Positions 49,601-62,148 of a stretch of 64,000 bases of DNA are shown here, in pieces. Under the pieces are notes generated by a model. It saw only the letters and a program-made list of their open reading frames with translations, made no database searches and had not been told where the DNA came from. This stretch comes from Agelas oroides (Eukaryota > Porifera > Demospongiae > Agelasida > Agelasidae): assembly GCA_949130485.1 (NCBI GenBank), contig OX422191.1:4093754-4157753 (forward strand), written 5' to 3'. Numbering within the stretch: the first letter of the stretch is position 1; each line of letters starts with the position of its first letter. The translations under genes were made by a program, and so were the position numbers.

Positions 49601-52600
49601 GGCTTATAACTATTTATCATGCCCCTCACAATTCCACCAAAGAAGCAAAGAGCTACCACAGACAAGTGCTCCTTACGTCTTAATGAGGTCTGATGGAATT
49701 GTGAGCGTGATGATGGATGGTGAGGAGTCTCTTCATAGTATTCATGCACCGGTTCAGTGAACCCTGAAACTCCGGTTATTTTAACTCTTTACCGACCAAT
49801 GACGCCGTTCGAGTACTTACCTGCCTTTGCGTGTTTCCCCCAGAAGGTAGTGGTTTAGTACGCACTGCACACACGTGTAACAGTATTCATTACACCCACC
49901 GGATGCTAATCGTGCACATTTTAATTGAAACTAGTACTTCAATGAGGCGGAAGTTGAACGTAGCGTAGTGTGTCGTGCTACCGCAATCGACCGGGCCGTG
50001 TTTGTCGCGACCGATCTCAAGAAGTATACAAGCTACGAAGATGCGATAAAAAAGCAATATATAACTAAATGAAAGCTTTAACTTCGCTACAGATCTCAAA
50101 GGAAGCAGAACTGTAACATCAAAGTTAGAGACGCCAGAACAGACTGAAGGTAGCAACTTCTGGTATAAAAAGTTCGGGTTTATCTCCAAGCTTGTTTTTT
50201 AATGGTAAGCTTCAAAACTACAGCGAGGCTAGGCAAACCCTTTCCAATGTTTTTGACCAGAAGTCTGTAGCTGGTTTGCAACTGGAGATATGACACGGAG
50301 TATACAGCATGTTGTTTAGGCCGCTTCCGGAATTCCTGTGTGGTCATTCATGTAATATTGCAATAAGTAGTTTGTGCAGTACCACAGCATCATTGCAGAA
50401 GAAACGTACACCCAGAGCATTTTAGCACACAATGTATGCATTGCAAACTCAGTTACTAAATATTTAGCATTAAAGTGTTGCAAGTGCCCACCTCTCAATT
50501 TTGACAGTGCTGTGGTTTTGGCTCAGTTTTGGAGTCCATGTAACTATTCACTATGCAAGTATTGGGTGGTGTATGTTTGTTTTGTGTTATCATTATCACT
50601 AAATATTTAAGCATCTTGCAAGGTTTGCGCACAGAGGTTCACAGCCTTGTGCATAGCACTCATCGCTTGCAGTATACTAATTTATACAAATTTCATACCT
50701 TAAGAATACTGTGGACACTAACAGCCCGTTTACACTAGGCATTGGAACAGTTCCAGAACCCTTTATCGAAGCAATGTAAACACACACTGAACCGTTCTAA
50801 ACTGATCCGTTCCATGCAGAACGGCACTATACCTCAGATATGTGGTCTGTACCGGTCCAGAACAGTTCCTAGTGCCAAAACCGCTGAAGTGGAACACAGT
50901 ATTAAGCATGGGGTTTGTACCTTGACCTTGCTCATGCAGTTAAAGAAATGTGAATATAGCCATAGCAACACCGGTGTTGATGGCAAATGCGAACTAGAGT
51001 GACATGGAGGTGCTAAATTTAATAAACGTATGGGGGGAGGAAGGTATACAATAGCAGCAGCTGGAAGGAGCAAAGAGAAACAAATATATATCTGAGAAAC
51101 TAGCTAGTGAAGTACAAAACACAGGCAGTTACTAGACAGCTGAGCAGTGCAGAGCAAAGACGAAAAAACTGAAATTTGACAACAGAAAAGTGTAAGATTG
51201 ACACAAAACAAGAGAGAATAGGAACAACTGGAAATTTGCAGGCTCCTGGCCAAAATTAGTGCCTTTAAACACGAAGCATAGCCGTAGCCATGTTGTCAAA
51301 CAATATACCAATCCAGTATCATGTGTGGTAGACACACCTATTATGGTGGCTAGTGTAAACGGAGGCAGAACGGTTCTTAAGAATCATTCCGTGAACCAGT
51401 TTGTAACTGTTCTATGCTAATGTAAGCATGCCGTTAGCAACAAGGGCACTTGTTTATCGCAGCTATAGCATGTAAGTTTGAATTGGGGTGAGCACTTGTG
51501 CCAACAGTAGAAATATTCAAACACTTTGTCTGTGTAAGGACCCATTTTTGGCGAATTCTCTATGAGGATTCATGAGTGTTTTATCAGGACAATACAGTAA
51601 CAGCACTGGGCACGAATTTCCACTGTCCACTTCAATGCCCAGTGGGTTTTAGTGAGTTCTAGCAATTGTGACATTCATCACACAAATACATTGGCAATAC
51701 TCCTTTGCACCATCACTTTATGTAAAGCACCTTAGCATGAGATTATGGACATTGCAATGAGTTTGCATCTGTAAATATTTATGCCTACCTACTATAGCTT
51801 TTGTACTTCATTCCCTCCTCCCTCCACCTTCCTCTACACACACACACCACACTCCACATATGCAGAAGAAACCACGATTTCTTATTATATCTGGCTTGTT
51901 GGTTACTATGATTGGATGTGCATTCATTGGTCCTGCAAAGTTCATCAGTACACCGTAAGATTTCTAGTCTGTGTCCTGTGTGATCAAGGGCCAAGGAAAA
52001 TATCCGGCATACATGTTACCGCCAGTGCTGTGGACATAGGTGGTGATAAGCACAGCTGGTGATATGTGCAAATGAACGCATGCTAGAATCTCTCAGAATC
52101 TCTTCCACCATGTTCATGTTGTTGACTTTGAGGTTCTTTTTCTGCTAATTTCTGTCCAATGTTTGAAGCTTTTCTAGAACCATAGATACAGTCAGCAATC
52201 AATCGATCGTTGGCAACCCCCGCCCACCAATGTAAAGCGCTTGGAACCGACGAATCCGTGAGAGGGTTTTGCTGAGGTGAGAGGGTTGTGCTAATTCCTA
52301 GATATGTTTTACCAGAGGCCTTGCCTAAATTTCGTTTTTTTATCGTGTGTCGATAGCTTGCTTACAATCGGAGATAGACACTGGCAAAAAGTAGCCGCTA
52401 TGTTCGAAAAAGCCGATTCAGCAAATTCACTTCCGTTTGCATGGAACAGGTGCCTTTTCATGTGGGGTGCCTATTTTTATATGGGTGCTTACAAATGCTA
52501 TATGGTGGTTGTTATCAAAATGGGGGTGCCTATATTCATGGGGTGCTTATTTTGTGTGGGTGCTTAGTATCTTGATTTTACCCGATATGACTCACTTGCT

Positions 52601-54698
52601 ATTTTTATATGAACTTGTTTTTGATGATTTCCAGCTGAGTAGGTCTGATAGTCGTATACATCAACACGTACTGCATTCCATCATTTCAACAGTGATTTCT
52701 TGGCATCAGAAGCTGCTAGATTCATTCGGTTATTTTTGATCATGCTAAACCTGCCTACTTGATTCGGATGAATTGTGCTGTTCATCTAGCCCTCAACAGC
52801 CACATAAATGCACTTTGGAGATCACAAAATTTTATTGGAGTAGCGAAATGTCTTCAGCACTGTACAACCTCCTTGATCTTGGCCATTGAGCCTTTCTGAT
52901 TCTCATATTTCAGTTTCTTTGGAATGTTTGCTAACATAGCACAGTGACCATGTTGGGCCTAGCTCTTTGGATTTCCACTTTCATATTAGCTGACCTGTTT
53001 TGTTTAATGTTCATACAGGACAATACATGCAACAGAAGCAGATGTTGCAAGTACTCTCTCCGGGATTTTCATTGGAGGTATTTCAGGAGGGTAAGCTTAC
53101 CAATACACCATGTGATTGTTAATTTCTCATGGGCACAAATTTGCAAAACGGGCCAAAAATCTGGGTATTGCAAAATTTCAACAGTTTGGTTTTTTCACAG
53201 TTAATGAGTCCAGAACCTGAATTTCTGATCAGTAAAGCATATCAGCTATAACATGTGTTAGCTAGCTTAATGGTGAAAGGCTAAAACCTGCACTAAGAAG
53301 GTGGAGAGCCTGGTGCATTTCTCATGGGCATGATGTCAATGGTGGACACGAGGCAGACATGACTGAATTGCAGTGTGCATGTAGACATTCATGGAAGTAC
53401 ACCCATTCAGCTTAGAGCTTGTGATTAGAGCATGCAAACACATGAATCATTATGACGAAAAAAAACAACAAAAAGCACATTTTGCTACCTCTCCACTGTA
53501 GCTAGCTTTTTGATTGACTTCAGCACTAGCTGTCAAAGGCAAACTTGCTGACAGGCTTATACTGTAGTCAGGATAGCTAGAGAGTTTGAATCAGCCCTAG
53601 CTTGAAATTTGGTTCAATAGCAGTGAGTGAAGGAAATAATTGCAGTTGTATTTTTGTTACAGATGGCTCTCTGCTAACAATAAATGCTACCAGCTGTATG
53701 GTATATAATTGAATTTGACCTTTATCTAGTGTGTTTTTGTAGGTGATCCTTGTGTGGATCAACCACGGTCTGCATGGCTTCTCTGAAGTTGACTGCATTA
53801 CATACAATGGGCTCATTGCCATTTCCTACATTGCTTACAAGCAATTGTGCAAACAAAATGATGCAAAGAATGAACAGTAGCATAAAATCACTGCTCAAAC
53901 CTGACCCCATCATTGTATACAGAGTATTTTATCAACCTATATAGTCACAACAATGTTGCTATCAAAGTACAGCACAGTTTGCCATAATATCATGCATTGT
54001 GCATGCTATCCACATGCACGCTCATGCTCATTGTGTACCTGTTTTCAGAGAGAGTTTAGGAGCAATCATTGGAGGAATTCTGGATTACTCAGTGGGCTTC
54101 CAGTCACTAGGAGCAGTAAGATTCATCATGCGGTGTTTATAATGAGTTTCTTCTGAAGTATAAAATAGCTTTGTAGTAGGGTGGTGACCAGTGAATGATT
54201 ATTGTGTACTCATTTCCAGTAAAGTGTATCTGCATGTGACAGTCTCATTTAGATATTGAAAATTTTTCCACCACATATTTCAATCACATCGCCATGTTTG
54301 AAGTGCCGTATCGCTGAACTTCCGTTATGGGCAGGGCTAATACATACTTCGTAAACTTGTTAGATATTCACGCATCTACGAAGCACCTGCCCTTAATGTA
54401 AGTGCAGCCATATGGTGCTTCGGATACGGCGAAGCGATAAAAATATGCGGCAGAATAATCTTCGATTTCTACACAGGACTATCACATATTAGTAACTTTA
54501 CTCTTTCTATCCCTACAGATAATCAGTCTAGCTCTCCTGATCTGCGTAAGTTGTGCAAAATCTTATTCAGTCCTGTATATGAATAGTGAAACAGTCTTAC
54601 TACCTTCAATGCAGGCTCTAGTATTGGGGACTGTAACTGTGGTTCAGAGAGTTTGGAAATCATGCTATAAGAACAGGAATACTAAGGAAGAAATTTAA
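40672..54698 (+). CDS. SLC18B1-like: SLC18B1-like MFS transporter, complete except for one missing exon
   Basis: The family comprises 12-helix vesicular carriers; SLC18B1 is linked to polyamine uptake. ATG is at 40672. Exons: 40672-40917, 41659-41754, 41813-41886, 43843-43990, 45154-45222, 47276-47363, 47471-47545, 47694-47767, 49227-49325, 51866-51954, 53019-53090, 54049-54115, 54519-54545, 54615-54698 (TAA). Phases match throughout and total 1308 nt, 435 residues. Marks include a polar N-tail, helix 1 ending SMIGPFYPIE, the loop SPLIGYF, LLRTVEGIGTAM in helix 4, ALGPAIGGGL, and the half-repeat loop GRLTDK. The intron after 47545 uses a GC donor (AG/GCAAGT), the only choice that keeps the frame. 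Compared with the paralog at 2632-5214, the 96-bp exon between 51954 and 53019 is absent. Splicing stays in frame, but one helix of about 32 residues is lost, so transport may be impaired. Confidence 0.85.
41077..41455. mobile_element. Relative of the 55126-56632 element in intron 1
   Basis: Inverted arms GTTGGAAGCTAGTAATTAG and TAATTACCAGCTTCCAAC frame an inner palindrome (GAGCTCTAGATCG and GGTCTAGAGC). It matches the 55126-56632 element but lacks the nested TAGCGATGTC insert, giving an empty site near 41365 (GCAGCCCGTGTGATTAC). Confidence 0.65.
42088..42270. repeat. Two adjacent inverted repeats
   Basis: 42088-42189 pairs AATAGTTATATCCCTCC with GGAGGGATATAACTATT and includes TGGTCTTGCACATT/AATGTGCAAGACCA. 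42192-42270 pairs AACCTGTTACCTAGGCAACA with TGTTGCCTAGGTAACAGGTT. Both are in the intron between exons 3 and 4. Confidence 0.7.
42882..42962. repeat. Purine-rich tract
   Basis: An imperfect GGAGGAAGG/GGAGGAAAAAGG repeat. It produces long frames by composition only. Confidence 0.7.
43760..43845. repeat. 20-bp tandem repeat before exon 4
   Basis: The unit CACATGCACATGTATACACA is repeated about four times, directly upstream of the acceptor AG at 43841-43842, where a polypyrimidine tract would be expected. Confidence 0.8.
44173..44769. mobile_element. TAGCCTCG-family MITE, ~0.6-kb form (intron)
   Basis: Ends TAGAGTTGTTCCCAGGCTTT and AGAGCCTGGGAATGAGGCTA are inverted. The interior matches 16676-17254 along most of its length. 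It lies in the intron between exons 4 and 5. Confidence 0.8.
46450..46501. repeat. Short TAGTCTCG-type hairpin
   Basis: TTCTCGTTCCCAGACCAA and TTGGTCTGGGAACGAGACTA form a foldback of about 50 bp in the intron between exons 5 and 6. Confidence 0.7.
46960..47184. repeat. Foldback inverted repeat
   Basis: GATGTAGGGATGACCTGCCG (left) pairs with the right arm ending GGCATGTCATCCCTACATC, with good pairing inward (AAGTATGCAAACAAGGTAG and CTACCGTGTTTGCATACTT). Confidence 0.7.
49420..49771. repeat. MITE-like inverted repeat
   Basis: The left arm GTTTCAAGGTTCATTGAACTGG and right arm CCGGTTCAGTGAACCCTGAAAC pair, as do internal AATTCCACCAA-type parts. It lies just downstream of the exon ending 49325. 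Confidence 0.65.
52120..52590. other. Replacement of the exon-11 region in copy 2
   Basis: Homology to copy 1 stops near 52125 (CATGTTCATGTTG) and resumes near 52590 (CTTGCTATTTTTATATGAAC). About 460 bases of unrelated sequence replace copy 1 bases about 2887-3205, which include exon 11. The inserted part has repeated GGGGTGCCTAT/GGGTGCTTA motifs near 52460-52570, suggesting a transposon end. Confidence 0.75.
53743..53880 (+). other. Second terminal-exon-like frame (copy 2)
   Basis: Homolog of 4265-4396: 46 codons from an AG to TAG, 6 bases longer than copy 1 and still open. It shows the same hydrophobic-plus-charged tail, LIAISYIAYKQLCKQNDAK. Confidence 0.3.
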
Positions 54699-55125
54699 AT
54701 GTCATAATGAGTCGATCACCAGGCACATTTAGCCATAAGGTTATTATTTATTCTGTATTTATTTCAAATGGTAACTAAAAACTATACCCCAAGTGAAAGA
54801 ATTGTCGACTGGACTAACCTGCTCATAAGAAACCATTTAGAGTATCATACTTCAGTCTTCATACCAGGTCAGTGATAACAGAATGGAGTCCCAACATAGT
54901 TACTCTACTCTTAGTTGATGCTTGTTGGTTGTTTTGATTGAGCTACTGCACATCAACAAAATGCAGTGTTGTTTTGCTATAGCTTTACCTTTTGTAGTTT
55001 GACCAACAATTTTTAGTCCTTTTGTAGTTTGACCAACAATTTTAGTCCTTTTGTAGTTTGACCAACAATTTTAGTCTTTTTGTGGTTTGATTAACTAAAA
55101 TTTAAAGGATCACAATAACCAAGAC

Positions 55126-56632
55126 TAGTCTCGCGTGGCCACACCCCGTTCCGCAAGAGAGGGAAGGGGTCTGGTAACTTTCGCTGCAGCTGCTTGTTGC
55201 ACAGGAATTTCATTTACTCGCATTGCGCTCGCGCTAAGGTCGCATATTTGTCTCGAGAAGACTGCTGCTTGTGGTTTCACAGTTGATTTACACCTTGTAA
55301 TTTCCTATTGAAGTTGTGGTAACAGCACACATGTGACCGAATACTGCTCTGTGATTGGTCCCGCACTCCACAGTGCGAGGCAACAAACTGCCAGAGAGGA
55401 GGTTGGAAGCTGGTAATTAGTGGTACGCGCGAGGTAGCAATTATGCTACGTGAATGACATAATCATACGGGCTGGCCCATAGTGAAAGGTGAAATCGATG
55501 TACACAAACAGCTCTCGTCTGTTTGGGACGAAACTCACTCAGTAGATGCTGCCAGGTGAGCTCTAGATCGACCGCTATAGCTCTTCCTGATACGCGAAGT
55601 ATTTGAGTGTTTCCTTGGGAATCCCCGTGGAAGATTTTGCGCGCCATAAAATGCCATCGCTGTCGGTCTAGAGCTCACCTGGCAGTATCCACTGAGCAAG
55701 TTTCGTCCCAAACAAACGAGAGCTGTTTGTGTAAATCGATTTCACCTTTCACTATGGGTCTCTATGGCAGCTCGTATTAGCGATGTCAGAGTTTCCAAAA
55801 GTATGCAAATGCTCTTCTACCCAAGCCATTTCTCCACAAAGTCTTAATGTATTCACATCAAATTTAGTATAGAGGTTCCTTAGAGGCTTGGGTATATTTC
55901 CTTGCACAGCTTTGTTAAAAATATCCGCCTTGATCAGAACTGCACACAATTTTTTGGCACATCTCGCTACTTTTCTGCAAATTGTTGAAGTATTAAGACA
56001 TTTTGTAATGCTGCTCACAGCTACTTATTCAACAAAGCACAACCAGTTCTGTATACTAGAGTAGTTGCCCAATGGGATGGTACAGGTTTTTGATTGGAAT
56101 CTTACTCCAACTTCCCCGGAAATGCAACTATTTATGGCCACAAAATGCCGTTTTTTAAGCATTTATCAAGCCTAGTGCAAGGATTATACTAGATATCTAA
56201 AATCCACAACCTTCATTGGACTGAATAGGTACAGACTATCTTTCACAGCGAGTTTCATTCTGATCGGGCTTACAGCGGCTTCCGGAAAGGTAGTGACCGG
56301 AATATTGCGCTAAAATGACGTAGAAAAAATTTGGTAAACCAGTTACATTTCGAAGACCGTACCGCTTGCTGTATTCACCCAATCCCATTGATATGGGTAC
56401 CGTTGGAATCGCCATATTATGCTCTTTTCAAAAATAAAAGTTGTTGTTGTGATAAACGAATTTTGATTTTCACCCCGACATCGCTACTCGTATGATTACA
56501 TCATTCACGTAGCAATAATTGCTACGTCGCGCGTACCACTAATTACCAGCTTCCAACCTCCTCAACTGCTGTAAAAGAAGTTACCAGACCCCTTCCCTCT
56601 CTTGCGGAACGGGGTGTGGCCACGCAAGACTA
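55126..56632. mobile_element. TAGTCTCG-ended element, 9-bp target duplication, filled site in copy 2
   Basis: The 1507-bp insertion begins TAGTCTCGCGTGGCCACACC and ends GGTGTGGCCACGCAAGACTA, with terminal pairing of more than 50 bases. Identical 9-bp repeats AACCAAGAC flank it (55117-55125 and 56633-56641). Copy 1 has the single target at about 5575-5583. It contains a nested TAGCGATGTC element (55778-56486). No transposase is seen. Confidence 0.9.
55778..56486. mobile_element. Nested TAGCGATGTC element
   Basis: Ends TAGCGATGTCAGAG and CCGACATCGCTA are flanked by a 7-bp repeat CTCGTAT. Related to 36106-36820. The related host element in the transporter intron (41077-41455) lacks it. Confidence 0.8.
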
Positions 56633-56809
56633 AACCAAGACAACTGTAACTAAAATTAATACATTTTAGTAGGGTTTTTGAGTTTTAGTAAAATAGTGGT
56701 GAAACCTGGAAACAAAAGTCAGCAGTCGAGGTCAAAGTACAATGCCAGAGCGAAGGGTTGAAATTCTTTATGAATATTTAGTGAGAGATGATGTCAAACC
56801 GGTTGTATC

Positions 56810-56898
56810 TAGCCTCGTTCCCGGCCCCCGCCCAGCTTTCTGTTTTCCGTACTGCATGCAAGCGACGGAAAGCTGCACAGGGCGTGGGAACGAGGCTA
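56810..56898. mobile_element. TAGCCTCG hairpin element (copy 2, complete)
   Basis: TAGCCTCGTTCCCGGCCCCC to the inverted right end GGGAACGAGGCTA, with inner arms GCCCAGCTTTC/GAAAGCTGC. The copy 1 homolog near 5732-5798 has lost its left end. Confidence 0.7.
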
Positions 56899-58047
56899 GA
56901 GTTAGCTTAGATTTGACTCCGGCCACTTGTCAGATACAAATCTCATGCCTCTTCAACACGTGCCAGCGCCTGCGCCGTGCTTCGTACAAGGAACGCTGTG
57001 CAAAGCTAGAACTGAGCATGATGAAAGGTGCTGCTCTACAGAACAAGTTCTGTAATATCATATAAGTCGCTGCATGCAACACTAATTAATGAGGCCCCAA
57101 TATACATGACGTATTAGCTCTCTGCATTTTCGTCCCCAGACCAAATCTTTCGCGCGGGACCTGCGGGCTCGTCAGGCACAACGCACGCGAAAAGTTTGAT
57201 CTCGGAAATGTAATGTACGCTTGACGCTGGTGTTCATGCACAGCAATATATGAAGGCAGAGCGGCCCACCTTTTTGACTCTTAGCCTAGGTAGACTAGTA
57301 CTCGTGGTGTACATTTCACGTTACTATACAATACTAGCTTGGTTCTTCCAGGACAGTGGACAAAAGCAAAAGCAACAGCAATCATGCAGAGATGTTCACC
57401 GTCCTGATCGTCTAATTTTACCGACTCATACGGTTTGCGAATTTTGCGAGCAGTATTGCCAGGATGCAACGAGAGGGCTTCCTGACCGCAGGAAATTTCT
57501 AATTTTTATTGCGTAACGAATGTAGATTGTGTGCTTTGATAGTAGTCTCTGAATGCCTCAGAAGCATGCTCAAAAGGTCTACCTTTTCTTTGGGAGCATG
57601 CTCCCAAATCCTCCTACAATGCAGTACGTTCGCTACACACATGCACAGCCACCCACATGTTACGTCCCCCCCTTTCCTTCTTCAATCTCTGGATCTGCCC
57701 ATGGCAATCACTCACGCAGTCTCACTCCTGAAGCTTCCTCCACCTTGGCAGCTATGTTATTGGTTATTCAAACACTCAAAGATGAAGGCTGGGTGCTTAG
57801 TCAAGCTTTGTATAGCTAGGTCATAACATATTTATGTTTGTGGTGAGTTTATGGGTTTTACCTAAGTATTACGAATGATGACCAACTCTCTGATTATTAA
57901 AAGCGGTCTCATCTCAACATTTGTGCTGTAGGTTATTTTTGGCACCATCTCTCTAGCATTGCATGTGTAGTTACTCTCCAATTCCTCTTTCTTTATGCAT
58001 AACGTAAAGGACACCTGAATAGTGAAAGCTTACTAATGTGATACATG

Positions 58048-58439
58048 CAGTGGCGTAGCCAGGCTAGGGCACACTGGGGCACGTGCCCAGGTCGTGCCCC
58101 ACCAGTGCAGGTACGCAATCGAATTATCGGCGCTGATAGTATCGTTGTCGATCGCAAATCGGGCGCTAAACGGTCTTGAAATCGAACGGCGCAGTACGGC
58201 CATGTATATATCTACAGAATTACGAGTATCGTACGCTCACCGTACGCGAGTTTGCCGTAAGTGACTTATACGGTGTAGCCTCAGAACCGACCTGGGAGGG
58301 TGTAAAATTCCAAAATTTTCTGGGGGAGCAGCCCCCCACACCCCCCTAAATGCATCTGCACTTTGCGCAGAAGTTCGTACAAACGTATAGTGTGCCCATG
58401 CTGTGCCCTAGCATTGATGGTGTCCTGGCTACGCCACTG
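58048..58439. mobile_element. hAT MITE with 8-bp target duplication, filled site in copy 2
   Basis: The 392-bp element starts CAGTGGCGTAGCCAGG and ends CCTGGCTACGCCACTG. The target GATACATG is duplicated exactly (58040-58047 and 58440-58447). Copy 1 has the empty site near 6829. It is internally similar to the ends of 1271-2553. Confidence 0.92.
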
Positions 58440-61332
58440 GATACATGTGCCCATAAAAATAAACTATAAGGAATGATTATAGTTCCTAAAACAGAAAGAT
58501 ATGGTGCAGAAGTAATAGCACTTAAATGTGGGGAAAAGGAGTGCTGAAAATAATTAGTCTGCTGATTAAATTTAGTACTAGATTTACCATTGCAAGTGAT
58601 TCCAATATAGTGCAGCAAATATCTAGCTGCATGTGTATGAACCGAGAGTGTTGATGCAGATTTGGTCACAGTGGTGTGTGCCATCAGCACACTCATCAAT
58701 ATGAAGTGCTCAGAACCAGGGTGCATGGGCTAGCCAAAAACAAATCACATCACAGGTAACATCTGTAGGTACACATCCTTTCCTAGATCCCTCCCATACG
58801 ACACACCTGCCACAGGATATAGGTATATATGATACCTGATGTTGGTCATATCCATACACCAAAAAGTATGCAAACAAGGTAGGTATGATATATATATGAA
58901 GTGCTCAGAACCAGAGTGCATAGGCTAGCCAAAGACAAATCACATCCTGCTTCCTTGGCATATCTGAAGGGGAATAGGATTGGTCATGACTGCACAGTAA
59001 ATATTTGGACTGTTCCAGCTTTAGGACTCAATGTAGGTCTAACAAGCTAAGGTGTACACTTAGTCATGTATAGTGGACACTCTCAGTCTCCACGTGAACA
59101 TCCCACTTTCTAGAATATGGAGTTGTCAATATTCGGAACAAAATGCAAGTAGATTCTTGTAGTATATGATCCTTGAGGTTCATGCTACTGGACTAGATTC
59201 ACTAGAACAATAAGATGATGCAATGAAGTGACAGGTTACATGGAGAAACAACCACCTTCATTGCAGCTACTCTAAAATAGAGTAGTCTCGCAGCCCTTCA
59301 CAACGTGCGTATTTGGCGGAGTCAAGTGCAGAAACGAGTGCTGAATGCAGCTGATGGCTGGCAACTCTGAGGGAAAAAAAGCAAAGAGGTCAGTCCACCG
59401 TAGAAGCCAAGAGAGCAAGAAGAGAACAAGAAAGAGTTCAAAAGTAGAAAGCACATACTGGAGAGTCTCCACAAGCCAGGTATTAGGCTCACTCTTCACG
59501 TTACCTTTTTTTCGTACTTCCTCTTTGGGGCTCCCCCTCACTAAAGCAGCAATCGGACACCTGCTCCGCGCGCCCCAACCGCATGCGCAATACGCTTAGA
59601 CACACTGGCGCATAGCGCGGCGCGAGGCATCTCATACGCTTTTAGTCTGCCTGATTTCGAGGTACAGTAAACTGTACGAAAATACTGAGATCTGGGCGTA
59701 GACTGTTGTACTTGTCTGAAGCGATATGTGGGGGTTGCTGCGCTCTATTGCCAAGCCACAGCCGTGGAAAGGGGTAGGTTGAAGTTTCACTGTCGTGTGT
59801 GACGACGTGTTATACTACTTATAGACCGTAGACTATAGTATCATACATGGGTGACTTCTTGCGTTCATGTAGCTACTGTAGGTCTATATGCAGGTGTCCT
59901 CCCCCAGTTGTAACTCCTGTTTATCTTTAGTGCATGTGCCTATAAATTTTTTACACTGTTGCCGGGATTTGCATTCCCTGAATGTCTAATCCCAGAAATT
60001 ATGTCTATTAATATAAATAGTCTAAATGTCTAATCCCAAAATGTCTAATGTTCTGTAATTACTTCCTTACCATTAGCTTTGCTTATAATAATGTTACTTA
60101 AGCTTTTGTCTTGTCTTCCACAGATGCCGTCCATATCTCCCTGTCACACACTGTGCACAACAGGGAGATATGGGGTATTTGTAAGGGATATACAGGGGGA
60201 TGGTACACAGGATTGTGCCCCAGGTATGGGAGCTTGTTCCGTTAGGACACGTCAATTCCCCTCCTTTCCCCCATCAAGCCCGTAGGGCATACCACTGATG
60301 CACATGGTATTCAATGTCATTAAAACTTGGATAAAAATAAAGAAGGTTGAGTTTTAACAGTCTTGCTCTCAGACCGTATTTTTAGCAGTGTTCTAGAGAA
60401 GCCTTGATAGGTGCATTAGTCTCGAAAGCCAAGAGTAGGTCTGGCTCAGGAGACTATAGCTTGTGGTGATGCACCCCCAAAGTGTTTTGGAATTAGCTAC
60501 ATGCTGGAAGATTACTTCTGAGGCTGTATATTTGGAGCCAAACTGGCATTCTTTCAGTCCTTATTAGGGTTTTGATTTGCTACACGTCTGCATGGAGATA
60601 ATGACCATGGACTCTCTGTAACGTACTGCATATGCTGCATGCAGTCAGGGTGTGGGTATGCTACTCATATAATTATTTATAGATTGCTTATTTACTTCAT
60701 GGTAGTTTAATCTTGACAAGCAGACTCTGATCCACTGGATGTCCATATATATAGAGATACAGAGTGTGCTGGCCAGCCATAGCATATGAGCAAACTACAG
60801 ATCTCTTTTTGTAAGCAGTTGTTCCTATCACTTTATTCTAGAGAGTGCTCACTCCTTGATCACTTCAAAGACTTCCACAACTACCTCACTGCTTTTTTGT
60901 GTGCCACACTATTAAAATGTGATTGTTCATATAGTTTCATACTATTAGCATTTCCATTCAGATACGTAACATGCAGTTTTAATAATTGTAGCTGCCATGT
61001 TCATTGAGGTCATGTCAAAGTGTGTTGCAAGAGCATCTAGTCTTGCTGTGTACCCCGCCAAGTAACTGCATGAGCACAGGTGGACAGAAGGCACTAATGT
61101 TGGGTCAGAAACATTAAAGTTCATGTAATGTGGTGTCAAGTTGATCTCATGGCAAACAGATTTTGCAAGAACTGACCACATGACAAGTTGACCCCATGAG
61201 GGTTGGTCTGGTGGTGACCGACCTTGTGGGAATATGAACAGTATTGTTAGTCTGGTTCTGAGCTCTCGACAAAGAGTGCAAGGAAGAGACCGAGAACAAG
61301 GCTACAGAGTAGTTTTTTCGTGTGATTTTGCC

Positions 61333-61385
61333 AAGGGCGCATCGACTCCGGCACATCGAACCGCTGAAGGCGTCGATGCGCCCTT
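61333..61385. repeat. Hairpin with covarying stem (copy 2)
   Basis: AAGGGCGCATCGAC and GTCGATGCGCCCTT form a perfect 14-bp stem. See the copy 1 partner at 10691-10743 for the paired substitution. Confidence 0.6.
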
Positions 61386-62148
61386 GATTTCACACACATA
61401 CATTATCTCCTAATGTGGTTGCTATGTCATGGTCTGGCGGCACCTTGTAACTAATCATAATCATATGGAAAACCACTACATGGTTGTTTTATGCACCTTG
61501 GTTAAACCTTGTTGCAGAGGTTTGCTACTTCAAGTTGGCAATCAACTAACCATTGTTTGGACGCCAATTGTCTGAGTAGCTTGTAAACTGCTACTACTGC
61601 TTTGCCTCAAGCCATGAAGGCTTTCTGTTCCAGACTTTGTTGAAAATCCCTCCTAGGCAAGGAAATCCCAGGTGTGGGGTTCATGAATGTACCCGAGTGT
61701 ATAGTTGTTGTCACCTTGCATGTGTGGGCAGATCAAAGAAGCCACAATCACTTTAAGGGAAGCCAGATCCCGCCACACTTGTGAACCACCGCTTTTAACA
61801 GGTGTGATAGGTAGCCTCTTCCCAGGCCACTCCCAGATTTTATCTAGCAGCTGTGGAGAAAAATCGGGCTAGTACCATTACTATAGTCTCGTGCCCAGAC
61901 AACACCCAGCTCTCGCGAAGAGAAGGGGTCTGGTGTCACAAGTCCAAATCTTTGGGCTAGCTCCAGAAACATGAAGTGACCAATGAAATCGCAGAGCGGT
62001 GTTCACTAGAATATTGTGGAAGCGAGAACAAGTACTTCAATCGGTCCCTTGAAGTGATGTTATGAAATTCATTATTCACACCGATCAATTTGTAATCCTA
62101 CACTAACAATTACAAGGCTTCAATACAAGCTCATGTGCACAAAATATC

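Larger units (their letters stand above)
54699..62148. other. Non-coding shared block, copy 2
   Basis: Counterpart of 5215-12311. No gene is called. Mobile elements are listed separately. Hairpins matching 9500-9535 and 10691-10743 lie near 60129-60171 and at 61333-61385. Confidence 0.45.
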
